Below are positions 1 to 8,575 of a DNA stretch of 64,000 nucleotides, one piece after another; the stretch's first letter is position 1; each line of letters starts with the position of its first letter. A program made the position numbers and the translations under genes. This stretch comes from Verrucomicrobiota bacterium (GTDB lineage: Bacteria > Verrucomicrobiota > Verrucomicrobiia > Chthoniobacterales > UBA10450). The stretch covers positions 100,494 to 164,493 of the forward strand of contig QHNH01000019.1 of NCBI GenBank assembly GCA_003218375.1, written 5' to 3'. The notes below the pieces were generated by a model. The model did not search any database and was not told where the DNA came from. It saw only the letters and a program-made list of their open reading frames with translations.

Positions 1-1228
1 CGATGGCGTAACGCCGTCGCTTACGGTCGTCGTGTGGGTGGGCGTCATCACCGCGCTGATGGCGTCACTGATCGCGATCGCGCAGGCCGACATCAAGCGC
101 ATCCTCGCTTACTCCACCGTCTCGCAGCTCGGATTGATGATGGTTTCGCTGGGCGTCGGCGGTGTCGCAGCGGGCATCATGCACCTGCTCGCGCATGGAT
201 TTTTCAAAGCGCTGTTGTTCCTCGGGTCCGGCTCCGTCATTCACGCTTCGCATCACGAACAAGACATCCGCAAGATGGGCGGTCTGCGAAAACTGATGCC
301 GGTCACTTTTGTCACTTACGCCATCGGCATGATGGCGCTCAGCGGCGTGCCCCTGTTTTTCGCGGGCGCCTGGACGAAAGAGGAAGTTCTGCACGCCACG
401 GCGCATTGGCCAAAATCGCAGGCGCCGTATTTCCTGATGCTCGCCGGGGTCGTCCTGACCGCGCTCTACATGACGCGGCAAATGATTTACGTTTTCTACG
501 GCAGCCAGCGCCGGAACATAGACTTGCAGTCTGTGCGCCCAGAGGGTTTGGAACCCGCTGAATCGAATGCAGCGGAGAACATCTCCGCCGGGCGCACAGG
601 GCACAGCCCTATGTTCCGTCCCGAGTCGATCCACGAAAGTCCGCCGGTGATGACGCGTCCACTGATTGTGCTCGCGATCTGCACGATTGGACTGAGCGCC
701 GTGCTCACCCCAGCCTGGCCGTGGTTGCACGATTATTTGTCGGGCGAATCCGCCCACTTCGATTTCGCGCAGTTGATCCAGCCGATGCTCTTCATTTCGC
801 TCGCGCTCGTCGCCGGCGGAATCGCGCTCGGCGTCCTCATCTATCGCCGTGCCGGGCTGACGGATCCGCTTCAACAAGCGCAGCCCGCTTTGTTTCGCTT
901 CCTCGAAAACAAAATGTGGCTCGACGAACTTTACGCGCACACCGTGATCGCTCTCAGCAAAGCGGCCGCGCGCGTCTCGAACTGGATGGACCGGTTCGTT
1001 TGGGATGGGCTCGTGCGCGCGGTGGGCGGCATCGGCCGTTTCCTCGGGAGCTTCTCTGCCGGCGTGGATGAACGCGGCATCAATGCCGTCGTGGACGAAA
1101 GCGTTGGTGGCGCGCGCGGGCTCGGGCGGCTAATGTCGCGATTCCATTCCGGGCAGGTCCAATTATATCTGGGCGCCGTCGCGGTGGCGGTCCTGGCGCT
1201 TCTTCTTTTCTACGCATGGCTGGCCTGA
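1..1228 (+). CDS. nuoL: NADH-quinone oxidoreductase subunit L, C-terminal part (cut by window start)
   Basis: Proton-pumping membrane subunit of complex I. The reading frame is open from base 2, so the gene begins outside the window; about 408 residues are visible. The antiporter-type core is recognisable from 'DIKRILAYSTVSQLG' and 'HGFFKALLFLGSGSVIH', and the C-terminus has the long helix and last membrane segment expected of NuoL. Between 'YGSQ' and 'HESPPVMT', where family members normally have a short link, lies an extra segment of about 40 polar residues encoded by an inverted repeat at 512-618. The stop overlaps the nuoM start by 13 bases, so the two genes are probably translationally coupled. 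The identity is firm from the motifs and the operon context. Confidence 0.96.
   Translation, partial: DGVTPSLTVVVWVGVITALMASLIAIAQADIKRILAYSTVSQLGLMMVSLGVGGVAAGIMHLLAHGFFKALLFLGSGSVIHASHHEQDIRKMGGLRKLMPVTFVTYAIGMMALSGVPLFFAGAWTKEEVLHATAHWPKSQAPYFLMLAGVVLTALYMTRQMIYVFYGSQRRNIDLQSVRPEGLEPAESNAAENISAGRTGHSPMFRPESIHESPPVMTRPLIVLAICTIGLSAVLTPAWPWLHDYLSGESAHFDFAQLIQPMLFISLALVAGGIALGVLIYRRAGLTDPLQQAQPALFRFLENKMWLDELYAHTVIALSKAAARVSNWMDRFVWDGLVRAVGGIGRFLGSFSAGVDERGINAVVDESVGGARGLGRLMSRFHSGQVQLYLGAVAVAVLALLLFYAWLA
512..618. repeat. Inverted-repeat element read in frame inside nuoL
   Basis: Two 29-base arms, 512-540 and 590-618, are inverted copies with about 22 of 29 positions matching; both ends are perfect (CGGAACATAG at one end, GTGCGCCC at the other). 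The middle contains further small palindromes (GCGGAGA-ACA-TCTCCGC). It looks like an inserted palindromic element that stayed open in the nuoL frame. Confidence 0.75.
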
Positions 1229-2691
1229 TCACCGCCCTCATTTTGTTGCCGCTGGTCGGCGCGCTTTTTGTCAGCGCCAGCCGCCCAAATTCCGCGCGCG
1301 GGATCGCGCTGGGGTTCACGGTCCTGAGCGGAGTCATCGCGTTTCTTTTGTGGCGGAACTTCGACAGCGCCGCGGCGGGAATGCAGCTCGTGGAGCGCCA
1401 TCCATGGATTCCTTCCATCGGCGCGGAGTACCTCGTTGGAATCGACGGCCTCAGTTTGCTCCTCGTCATTCTCACTTCGCTGGTCTTTCCCTTCGCCTTG
1501 CTCGCGCAACGTTTGAGCGGCGGCGCGTGCGCGCTTCTGCTCGTGATGCAGGCCGCGCTCTACGGCACGTTCACCGCCCAGAATTTCATTCTCTGGTTCT
1601 TGTTTTATGAGATGAGCCTGATCCCCGGGTTTCTCCTCATCAAAATCTGGGGCGGCGAAAATCGCGACCGGGCCGCGACCAAGTTCTTCCTCTACACGTT
1701 TCTTGGCAGCGTCGCGATGTTGCTGGCGTTCCTCGGAATTTATTTTGCAAAAGGCACGTTCGATTTCGCGAAGCTGGCGGAACTCGCCCGGAGCGGCCCG
1801 CTGCTCAGCGGCAAGCTCGGCTGGATCGCATTCGCCGGCATCTTCCTGGGCCTTGCCGTGAAAGTGCCGCTCTTCCCGTTTCACACCTGGCTGCCGGACG
1901 CCTACGAAACCGCGCCGACCGGTGTCTCGATGGTGTTGACCGGCGTGCTTTCGAAGATGGGCGTTTACGGTTTCATCCGGCTGTTGCTTCCGCTTTTCCC
2001 GCGCGAGATCCACGCCTTGGGCCCGTGGCTCCTCGGTCTCGCCGTTTGCTCGATCGTCTTTGCATCGCTTGCGGCCTGGGCCCAGTCCGATCTCAAACGG
2101 ATGGTTGCCTATCTTTCGATCAACCATCTGGGCTATTGCCTGCTCGGCTTGTTCGCGGTGAGCGCCGCCACCGCGCGACCTGCTGTTGAACTCCAGGCGG
2201 CGCTCAGCGGTGTTTTCCTGCAAATCTTCAATCATGGCATCACCGCCGCCGCCTTGTTTTATTTCGTCGGCCTGTTGGAGGAACGGCGCGGCTCGCGCGG
2301 CATCCATGACTTTGGCGGCTTGATGCAACGAACGCCGCTCCTCTGCGGCTGGATGAGCGTCGCCATGTTTTCCTCGCTGGGCTTGCCGGGGCTCAACGGA
2401 TTCATCGGCGAATTCCTCATCTTCAAAGGCGCGTTCGCCCTCGCCGCCGTCGCGACCGCCGTCGCCGTTCTAGGCCTGCTCTTCACCGCCGTCACCTTCC
2501 TGCGCGCGATGCAGTTGCTCTTCAGCGGACCGCGGACGGAGAGTTGCAGTACTCTTCCCGATCTCCTGCGCCGCGAGAAGCTGGTGATTGTCCCTGTTAC
2601 GCTCCTCATGTTCGCCATCGGTATCGCGCCGCAATTCGTCTTCAACATCTTCAACACAACCGTCATTCAAATGACGCGGCTGTTTGTGTGA
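1216..2691 (+). CDS. nuoM: NADH-quinone oxidoreductase subunit M (first copy)
   Basis: Antiporter-like proton-pumping subunit of complex I, 491 residues, the usual NuoM length. The family's membrane core is clear: '[18 protein letters not shown]' carries the conserved glutamate and Pro-Gly turn, '[16 protein letters not shown]' is the hallmark motif, and '[16 protein letters not shown]' carries the key lysine. About 14 membrane segments are visible. The ATG at 1216 overlaps the end of nuoL and the stop lies 5 bases before the ORF6N gene, so the gene sits in a tight operon. A second NuoM follows at 3305, a duplication also known from other bacterial groups; which copy pumps, or whether both do, cannot be told from sequence. 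Confidence 0.96.
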   Translation: MAGLITALILLPLVGALFVSASRPNSARGIALGFTVLSGVIAFLLWRNFDSAAAGMQLVERHPWIPSIGAEYLVGIDGLSLLLVILTSLVFPFALLAQRLSGGACALLLVMQAALYGTFTAQNFILWFLFYEMSLIPGFLLIKIWGGENRDRAATKFFLYTFLGSVAMLLAFLGIYFAKGTFDFAKLAELARSGPLLSGKLGWIAFAGIFLGLAVKVPLFPFHTWLPDAYETAPTGVSMVLTGVLSKMGVYGFIRLLLPLFPREIHALGPWLLGLAVCSIVFASLAAWAQSDLKRMVAYLSINHLGYCLLGLFAVSAATARPAVELQAALSGVFLQIFNHGITAAALFYFVGLLEERRGSRGIHDFGGLMQRTPLLCGWMSVAMFSSLGLPGLNGFIGEFLIFKGAFALAAVATAVAVLGLLFTAVTFLRAMQLLFSGPRTESCSTLPDLLRREKLVIVPVTLLMFAIGIAPQFVFNIFNTTVIQMTRLFV

Positions 2692-2696
2692 GACCC

Positions 2697-3308
2697 ATGA
2701 GCAAAGCGATCATTCCTGTCCCGCGGATCGCGCCACGAATCCTTCTTCTTCGTGGAGAGAGAGTCCTGCTAGATTTTGATCTCGCTGCGTTATACGATGT
2801 AGAAACACGAATCCTAAATCAGGCGGTAAAACGAAACGCTCGGCGGTTTCCGTCTGATTTTATGTTCCAGCTCTCGGACGAAGAGATGGAAATGATATCA
2901 CAATTTGTGATATCTTCGGCGGAACGGCCTCGAAAAAAGGAAGCCTCGAACTCATCACAATCTGTGATGAGTTCACCCAAGCACCGGGGTAAACGGTATC
3001 GGCCCTACGCCTTTACCGAACAGGGCGTCGCCATGCTTTCGAGCGTTTTGAAGAGCGACCGCGCGGTAAAAGTGAACATCGCGATCATGCGCGCGTTCGT
3101 GAAACTGCGCCAGACTATCGAGTCCAATCGCGAACTCGCTCGCAAATTCGCTGACCTGGAGCAACGAGTCGGCAAACACGATGAGGAGATCGCGGCGATC
3201 CTTGACGCTATCCGGCAATTGATGGCACCGCCGGAAAAACCGCGACGTGAAATCGGATTCCACGTGCGCGAGAAAGCGCCGCGTTATCGAGCCCGGAACC
3301 GTCGATGA
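2697..3308 (+). CDS. ORF6N-domain DNA-binding protein inside the nuo operon
   Basis: 203 residues. The N-terminal half is an ORF6N domain, a KilA-N relative found in phage antirepressor-type and bacterial regulatory proteins: '[18 protein letters not shown]', '[18 protein letters not shown]' and '[17 protein letters not shown]' are the family signature. The C-terminus is a charged helix, probably a coiled coil ('[20 protein letters not shown]'). The linker at about residues 65-95 is encoded by two palindromes and contains two related peptides ([14 protein letters not shown]). The ATG at 2697 follows the nuoM stop by 5 bases, and the stop overlaps the nuoM2 start (ATGA). An ORF6N gene has no known role in complex I, so this is either a hitch-hiking insertion or a local regulator. 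Confidence 0.9.
   Translation: MSKAIIPVPRIAPRILLLRGERVLLDFDLAALYDVETRILNQAVKRNARRFPSDFMFQLSDEEMEMISQFVISSAERPRKKEASNSSQSVMSSPKHRGKRYRPYAFTEQGVAMLSSVLKSDRAVKVNIAIMRAFVKLRQTIESNRELARKFADLEQRVGKHDEEIAAILDAIRQLMAPPEKPRREIGFHVREKAPRYRARNRR
2894..2974. repeat. Two palindromes in the ORF6N gene linker
   Basis: Palindrome 1 (2894-2914) has perfect 10-base arms around one central base. Palindrome 2 (2948-2974) has perfect 12-base arms around three bases. They share the core ATCACAA-N1to3-TTGTGAT or a close variant, and both are read in frame as SQxVxSS-type peptides. They could be binding sites for the protein they encode (inference). Confidence 0.8.
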
Positions 3309-4837
3309 TCGCCTGGACCATTTACGTCACCTTCGGCGGCGCGCTCCTCCTGTTGTTTCTACCGAATGTTTTGGCGCGCTGGATGGCGCTGCTCTCGGCG
3401 CTCACCGGCTTCGCGATCAGCCTCAACGCGTTCTTCAACGCCGGGGACAGCGCCAACTTCAAGACCATCGTCCAGCTACCCTGGATTCGCGGACTCGGCT
3501 TCGAGTATCACCTCGCCGCGGATGGCATCAGCCTGACGATGTGTCTGGTCACCGGGCTCACCGCGGTCAGCGCCGTCCTTTTTTCCTGGGACGTCGAGGA
3601 ACGGCCTAACGAGTTCTTTTTCTGGTTGCTCCTCGTCGTGGGCGGCTCCTACGGCGTTTTCCTCAGCGCCGACTTGTTTCTTCTCTTCGTCTTCTACGAG
3701 CTGGTCATCGTGCCGAAGTATTTCCTCATCGCGATCTGGGGTTCGACGAACAAGGAATACGGCGCGATGAAGCTGACGCTTTATTCCTTCTTCGGCGGCG
3801 CGCTCGCCTTGATCGGTATCCTCACGATTTACGTAGAGGCAGGCGGGCAAACGCTCGATCTGCAACAGCTCGCCCAGATCCAGTTCGCTCCGTCATTCCA
3901 AAACTCGGTTTTCCCGGTTTTGTTTCTGGGGTTCGCGGTCCTCGCCGGCATCTGGCCACTTCATACCTGGGCGCCCACGGGCCATGTCGCCGCGCCGACC
4001 GCCGGCTCGATGCTGCTTGCGGGTATCGTGATGAAACTCGGCGCTTATGCCGCGTTGCGCGTTGCGATGAATCTTTTGCCGCTCGGCTTTCAGACCTGGA
4101 GCAAATGCATCGCGCTGCTTGGCGTCATCGGCATCGTTTACGCGGCAGGCGTCGCCCTGCGCCAGCGCGACCTCAAATTCGTCATCGGTTACTCGAGTGT
4201 GAGCCACATGGGTTTTGTCCTGCTCGGGCTCGCCTGCGCGAATGCCCTCGCCGTCAGCGGCGCCGTTCTCCAAATGTTTTCGCACGGCGTGATCGCCGCC
4301 CTCCTCTTCGCCGTGGCCGGACGCATGATTTATCGCCGGACCCATACGCGCGAGCTGGACGTGCTGGCCACGATGAACCTGAGCCGCCTGTTGCCGTTCG
4401 CGGCCTTTTGCTTCGTTATCGCGTCGGCCGCTTCGATGGGCATCCCGGGCTTTAGCGGGTTCGCCGCCGAAATCACGATCCTGCTTGGGGTGTGGAAAGC
4501 TTATCCGCTGGCTGTCTTCGTTACCGGCGCCGGCATGGTGCTGGTCGCGGCGTTTACGCTTCGCGCTTTGAAGAAAACATTTTTCAGCGACACGGCGACT
4601 GCTGTGGGTGGATCGGCCGCTCCGCCGGGCGATGCCAACGAATTCTCGGCTTCGCCGACATTAATAGCATCGAGCGCGGAGCGCTCGATCCACCCAGGCT
4701 TCGCTCCCATCTCGGCCGCGGAAAAGTGGGGCGCAGGGCTGTTGATGTTCGCCACGCTCGCGGCCGGGATCTATCCGAAGTTCCTCCTCGATCGCATCCA
4801 GCCCGCCGTCGAAGCGCTGCGGTTCTTCAAACCATGA
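3305..4837 (+). CDS. nuoM2: NADH-quinone oxidoreductase subunit M (second copy)
   Basis: Second NuoM-type antiporter subunit, 510 residues. Core motifs are '[18 protein letters not shown]', '[18 protein letters not shown]' and '[16 protein letters not shown]'; the conserved Glu and the two Lys positions are kept. The start codon overlaps the stop of the ORF6N gene (ATGA), and its own stop overlaps the start of nuoN (ATGA). Between 'LKKTFFS' and '[11 protein letters not shown]', where NuoM proteins normally have a short loop before the last helices, there is an extra segment of about 35 small and polar residues encoded by an inverted repeat at 4604-4697. It diverges from the first copy, so it is an old paralogue rather than a recent tandem duplicate. 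Confidence 0.94.
   Translation: MIAWTIYVTFGGALLLLFLPNVLARWMALLSALTGFAISLNAFFNAGDSANFKTIVQLPWIRGLGFEYHLAADGISLTMCLVTGLTAVSAVLFSWDVEERPNEFFFWLLLVVGGSYGVFLSADLFLLFVFYELVIVPKYFLIAIWGSTNKEYGAMKLTLYSFFGGALALIGILTIYVEAGGQTLDLQQLAQIQFAPSFQNSVFPVLFLGFAVLAGIWPLHTWAPTGHVAAPTAGSMLLAGIVMKLGAYAALRVAMNLLPLGFQTWSKCIALLGVIGIVYAAGVALRQRDLKFVIGYSSVSHMGFVLLGLACANALAVSGAVLQMFSHGVIAALLFAVAGRMIYRRTHTRELDVLATMNLSRLLPFAAFCFVIASAASMGIPGFSGFAAEITILLGVWKAYPLAVFVTGAGMVLVAAFTLRALKKTFFSDTATAVGGSAAPPGDANEFSASPTLIASSAERSIHPGFAPISAAEKWGAGLLMFATLAAGIYPKFLLDRIQPAVEALRFFKP
4604..4697. repeat. Inverted-repeat element read in frame inside nuoM2
   Basis: Arms 4604-4625 and 4676-4697 are inverted copies with about 19 of 22 positions matching (shared core TGGGTGGATCG and GCTCCGC). 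A smaller hairpin, GAGCGC-GGA-GCGCTC, lies in the right half. It encodes the unusual loop of this NuoM paralogue. Confidence 0.72.
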
Positions 4838-6279
4838 ACTACTTCGAACTCCTGCGCCTGGCCGCGCCCGAAGCCGTTCTGGTTGTCACTGCCCTCATTG
4901 TGCTCGCTCTCGGTTTAGCGACCGAGCGCGCGCCAGTTCTTTGTTCCGGTGTCGCCGCGGCCGGTCTGCTCTTCGCTTCCGCAGCCGTGTTGATGCTCCC
5001 GCCCCAGGCCGCCCTCTTCAATGGCATGCTGGTTATCACGCCGCTGATCGCCTTGTTCAAGGTTATCTGTCTTGCGCTCGCTTTCTTCACCGTCATTGTC
5101 GCGCGGCAATCGGGTGGGCCGCACCAGGGCGAATATCTTGCGCTCCTCTTGCTGGCTACCGTCGGCCTCATGCTGCTCGTGGGGAGCGAGGAGTTGCTCG
5201 TCATCTTCATTGGCCTCGAGCTGACCGGCCTCTCGCTTTATGTCATGGCCGCCTTCGATAAAGGCGACGTGCGTTCCGCCGAAGCGGGCTTGAAGTATTT
5301 TCTTTTCGGAAGCACGGCCAGCGCGTTCACGCTTTTCGGGATCAGCCTCATTTACGGAACAACCGGCGTGACCGGCCTGGCTGCGATCGCGCCCAAGCTT
5401 GGGATGATCACGCCGATTCTTGCCGCCGGACTCGTCATGACTCTGATCGGGTTCGCGTTCAAAATCGCCGCGGCGCCGTTTCACCTGTGGGCGCCGGATA
5501 CTTACCAGGGCGCGCCCGTTTCCTCGGTGGCCTTTATCGCGTCCGCATCGAAGGTCGCTTCGTTTGTCGTCCTGGGAAAAATCGTGCTCGTTGGCTTCGG
5601 CCCGGCACAAGGAGCTGCCGGCTGGCATGCGATGGTGGCCGGGTGGGCGCCGATTCTTGCCGCGCTCGCGGCTCTCTCCATTCTCATCGGCAATCTCGTC
5701 GCGCTCGCTCAGTCGAATGTCCGCCGTCTCCTGGCCTATTCCGCCGTCGCGCACGCCGGTTACACTTTGCTCGGTCTCGTCGCGGGCGGACGCGAGGGTT
5801 ACAGCGCCACCCTTTTCTATACGACTACGTATGCTTTCACCCTGGTCGGCGCATTTGGAATAATCGGGCTGGTGCGGCGCGAAACCGGCGGGGACGATTT
5901 CGCGCACTTTTCCGGGTTACGCCGACGTTCACCGTGGCTCGCCGGCTGCATGGCGGTCTTCATGCTTTCGCTGGCCGGCCTTCCGCCGCTGGCTGGTTTC
6001 TTCGGAAAGTTCTACCTGTTTAGCGCGGCCCTCCGAGTGGGAGGCAATCACGGTTTGCTTTGGCTGGTCGCGCTCGCCCTCTTCGGCAGTCTTATTTCCT
6101 TCTACTATTATCTCATGGTGCTGAAGGCCATCTTTGTCGATAAGACCGCGGATAACATTCCGGTCCTGTCATCCGATTTTTTGCAGCGCGCTTCCATCAC
6201 TCTGCTCGCTGTCATCGTCCTGTTTCTAGGTGTTTTCCCTGGCGGCCTGGTTTGGAAGATCACCAGCTCGTTACCCTAA
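4834..6279 (+). CDS. nuoN: NADH-quinone oxidoreductase subunit N
   Basis: Last antiporter-like subunit of complex I, 481 residues, the usual NuoN length. Motifs are 'ELTGLSLYVMAAFDKGD', 'AEAGLKYFLFGSTASAF', 'AAPFHLWAPDTYQGAP' and 'SNVRRLLAYSAVAHAGY'. The ATG at 4834 was chosen because it overlaps the nuoM2 stop and starts right at the first membrane helix; the longer open frame upstream is out-of-phase nuoM2 sequence. It closes the operon: a pair of palindromic hairpins follows the stop at once. Confidence 0.96.
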   Translation: MNYFELLRLAAPEAVLVVTALIVLALGLATERAPVLCSGVAAAGLLFASAAVLMLPPQAALFNGMLVITPLIALFKVICLALAFFTVIVARQSGGPHQGEYLALLLLATVGLMLLVGSEELLVIFIGLELTGLSLYVMAAFDKGDVRSAEAGLKYFLFGSTASAFTLFGISLIYGTTGVTGLAAIAPKLGMITPILAAGLVMTLIGFAFKIAAAPFHLWAPDTYQGAPVSSVAFIASASKVASFVVLGKIVLVGFGPAQGAAGWHAMVAGWAPILAALAALSILIGNLVALAQSNVRRLLAYSAVAHAGYTLLGLVAGGREGYSATLFYTTTYAFTLVGAFGIIGLVRRETGGDDFAHFSGLRRRSPWLAGCMAVFMLSLAGLPPLAGFFGKFYLFSAALRVGGNHGLLWLVALALFGSLISFYYYLMVLKAIFVDKTADNIPVLSSDFLQRASITLLAVIVLFLGVFPGGLVWKITSSLP

Positions 6280-6280
6280 A

Positions 6281-6338
6281 CGGAGGGATGTGCTTCCGCA
6301 CGTCCCAAAATTCGGACATGCGGAAGCATGTCGCTCCG
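6281..6338. repeat. Paired REP-like hairpins after nuoN
   Basis: Two hairpins with 8-base stems and TTCC or GGAA tetraloops (6286-6305 and 6314-6333) lie in inverted orientation and share the unit GGACRTGC-GGAA-GCAYGTCC. The same unit pair occurs inside the xanthine dehydrogenase gene at 39764-39811, so this is a dispersed family. It may also end nuo transcription. Confidence 0.82.
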
Positions 6339-6436
6339 ATTGAGAAACACTGGATGTTTGCCGCGGCCTTTGCTAGGGTCCTCACCGTCGTGGGAAAGAG
6401 GAATGGGTAGCCGTTAAGTTGGTTTCGCTTGCGAAC

Positions 6437-7609
6437 ATGTTTACCGAGACGGCACCGCCCGCATCTGTCGCCACTCCTTTTTCTCGCAAGAATCCGTTTC
6501 CGGCTCCGCTCCTCACCCGGCGCCGCCTTGACGGTCCCGGTTCCGAAAAAGAAACGTTCCACTACGAATTTTCGCTGGAACAATCCGGCTTCATCTTCGA
6601 GCCGGGCGATTCGTTAGGCGTTTTCCCTACGAACCCGCCGGAATTGGTGGACGAAATCATCAACCTGCTTGGGTTCACCGGCGAAGAAGAAGTCACCGGC
6701 ACATCGGGCCAGAGCATTTCGCTGGGTGCCGCTCTTTTGCGGGAACGCACCGTCACCGCGCCCTCCCGGCAATTTGTCCAGCTCGTCGCCGAACGCATCC
6801 CTGCCGCGCGTTTTCTCCTGGAATACTGCGACCCGAACCAGCGCGCGAAACTCGATGCCTATCTCTGGGGACGCCACGTTGTCGATCTCGTGAGCGAATA
6901 CGCCGAGCTGCGCAACAAGCTCTCCGCCTCGGAGTTTGCCAGCAGTCTTTCGAAACTTCAGCCGCGCCTTTATTCCATCGCTTCCAGTTTGAAGCGCTAC
7001 TCCGAACAGGCGCATCTCCTGGTCACGAACGTCGGCTTTACCAGTCATGGCCGCGCCCGGAAAGGCGTTTGCACCAGCTTCCTCTCCGAGCGGCTCGAGG
7101 AATGCGGTCGCGTTCCGGCCTTCATTCATTCCGCGAAACATTTCCGGCTGCCGGACAATCCGAACGCCCCTATTATTATGATCGGCGTCGGTACCGGGCT
7201 CGCGCCGTACCGCGGTTATCTCCAGGAACGTGAAGCCACCGGCGCCAGCGGCCGCAACTGGCTCTTCTTCGGCGAACAACGACGCGCGGCGAACTTTTAT
7301 CATCAGGAAGAATTTGCCGCTTACGCCGCCTCCGGATTGCTGACCCGATTCGAGACCGCGTTCTCCCGCGATCAATCTTCAAAAGTATATGTCCAGCATC
7401 GGATCCGGGAAGCCGGCTCCGACATTTGGTCGTGGCTCAACGATGGCGCTTATCTTTATGTCTGTGGCGACGCCGAGCGCATGGCGCCTGATGTTGACGC
7501 CGCTTTCCACGCCGTGGCCGAAGAACATGGCGGATTGAGCAAGGACGCGGCGGCCGAATACGTGGCGAACCTGCGGACGCTGAAGCGCTACCGGCGCGAC
7601 GTTTACTAG
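6437..7609 (+). CDS. CysJ-like FAD/NADP(H) reductase lacking a flavodoxin domain
   Basis: About 390 residues with the ferredoxin-NADP reductase-like module of sulfite reductase flavoprotein and its relatives. An FAD-binding domain with 'PRLYSIASSL' is followed by the NADP(H)-binding 'MIGVGTGLAPYRGYLQE', and it ends with the family's typical aromatic tail 'RYRRDVY'. The N-terminal flavodoxin (FMN) domain of full CysJ (about 600 residues) is absent, so electrons must pass to a separate partner. No sulfite or nitrite reductase subunit is adjacent. The start is uncertain: ATG 6437 is used, but an in-frame TTG at 6419 is possible and neither has a strong ribosome-binding site. Confidence 0.85.
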   Translation: MFTETAPPASVATPFSRKNPFPAPLLTRRRLDGPGSEKETFHYEFSLEQSGFIFEPGDSLGVFPTNPPELVDEIINLLGFTGEEEVTGTSGQSISLGAALLRERTVTAPSRQFVQLVAERIPAARFLLEYCDPNQRAKLDAYLWGRHVVDLVSEYAELRNKLSASEFASSLSKLQPRLYSIASSLKRYSEQAHLLVTNVGFTSHGRARKGVCTSFLSERLEECGRVPAFIHSAKHFRLPDNPNAPIIMIGVGTGLAPYRGYLQEREATGASGRNWLFFGEQRRAANFYHQEEFAAYAASGLLTRFETAFSRDQSSKVYVQHRIREAGSDIWSWLNDGAYLYVCGDAERMAPDVDAAFHAVAEEHGGLSKDAAAEYVANLRTLKRYRRDVY

Positions 7610-7622
7610 CTCTGCTGAAGAA

Positions 7623-7648
7623 GTAGAAAGCGACAAACTTGTCGCTAC
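7623..7648. repeat. Short hairpin after the flavoprotein gene
   Basis: A perfect 8-base stem, AGCGACAA-AC-TTGTCGCT (7629-7646), lies 20 bases after the stop. It has no T-tract, so it may be a small palindromic repeat rather than a terminator. Confidence 0.45.
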
Positions 7649-7694
7649 GCCGAGCTTGACGCGACGCTCTCTGTCTCAACAGAATCGCCGAACC

Positions 7695-8405
7695 ATGAGA
7701 CCTACAACCTTATTATTCACTACTCTGTTCGCGACCGCTTCCCTCGCCGTCGCCCAAACTCCGTCGGTCGCGCCGAAGGCGCCCACCACCACGAGTCCCG
7801 CTGCGGCTACGACTACGACTACTACTACGGCATCGAGTCCCGCCACCACTACCAGCACCACCACCTCTACCGCGCCGAGCGCGGATGAGATGAAGCAAAT
7901 GATGGAGCTGGCCAAGCTCAACGATAACCACAAGCTCCTCGCTTCCACCGCCGGCACCTGGAGTTATGTCGTTAAAATGTGGATGGATCCTAAAGGCAAA
8001 CCCACTGAATCGACGGGCACCGCCACCCGGAAAGCCATCATGGATGGGCGCTACGTCAGCGGCGAGTACACCGGGAAATTCAAGATGCCCGGCGCGGATG
8101 GCAAGATGACAGAGATGAATTTCATCGGCATGTCGATGGACGGCTACGACAATGTGAAGAAGAAATTCGTCTCGGGATGGGTCGATAACATGGGCACTGG
8201 CATCATGACGATGGACGGCACCTATGACGCCGCGACCAAGGCCTTCACCTACACAGGCGAGTACGAGATGATGCCGGGGATGAAAGAAAAAGTTCGCCAG
8301 GTCATTAAGATGACCGACGCCACCCACATGACCATGGAGTACTACGAGGATCGCGGCCAGGGCGAAGCCAAAACCATGGAGATCAACTACACGAAAAAGA
8401 AGTAA
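7695..8405 (+). CDS. Secreted DUF1579 family protein
   Basis: 236 residues. The N-terminal 'RPTTLLFTTLFATASLAVAQ' is a signal peptide. A low-complexity Thr/Ala/Ser/Pro spacer of about 45 residues follows, and then a DUF1579 domain: 'MMELAKLNDNHKLLASTAGT' and 'GTATRKAIMDGRYVSGEYTG', with repeated short beta strands and the methionine-rich 'GMSMDGYDN' turn. DUF1579 proteins are small lipocalin-like beta-barrel domains of unknown function found in secreted proteins. ATG 7695 is preferred over an in-frame ATG at 7656 because it begins the signal peptide. A strong hairpin terminator follows. Confidence 0.85.
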   Translation: MRPTTLLFTTLFATASLAVAQTPSVAPKAPTTTSPAAATTTTTTTASSPATTTSTTTSTAPSADEMKQMMELAKLNDNHKLLASTAGTWSYVVKMWMDPKGKPTESTGTATRKAIMDGRYVSGEYTGKFKMPGADGKMTEMNFIGMSMDGYDNVKKKFVSGWVDNMGTGIMTMDGTYDAATKAFTYTGEYEMMPGMKEKVRQVIKMTDATHMTMEYYEDRGQGEAKTMEINYTKKK

Positions 8406-8430
8406 CGGAATCTCTTCGAGGAATAAATTC

Positions 8431-8469
8431 AGCCCGCTGCCGGCCGCATCCACGCGCCCGCAGCGGGCT
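8431..8469 (+). terminator. Rho-independent terminator after the DUF1579 gene
   Basis: A perfect 10-base stem (AGCCCGCTGC with GCAGCGGGCT) around a 19-base loop is followed by the pyrimidine tract CTTCCTTTTCT. Confidence 0.8.
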
Positions 8470-8541
8470 CTTCCTTTTCTACTTCCTACTTCCTACTTTA
8501 TACTTTCACCTTTCTGACCTCTGACCTCCGTCCTCCGTCCT

Positions 8542-8575
8542 CCGCCAGCCACGCCGTAGCCTTGGCGAAAGCGGG
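8542..8575. repeat. Dispersed 'CCACGCCGTAGC' repeat, copy 1
   Basis: Related to the 39-base copies at 26845-26883 and 28774-28812. The only plausible start codon of the acyltransferase gene (TTG 8562) lies within it. Confidence 0.7.

Noticed and set aside
1210..2328. Minus-strand 372-codon frame opposite nuoM
   Set aside because: Composition is typical of antisense to a hydrophobic protein (rich in Glu, Gln, Arg, His); nuoM is certain.
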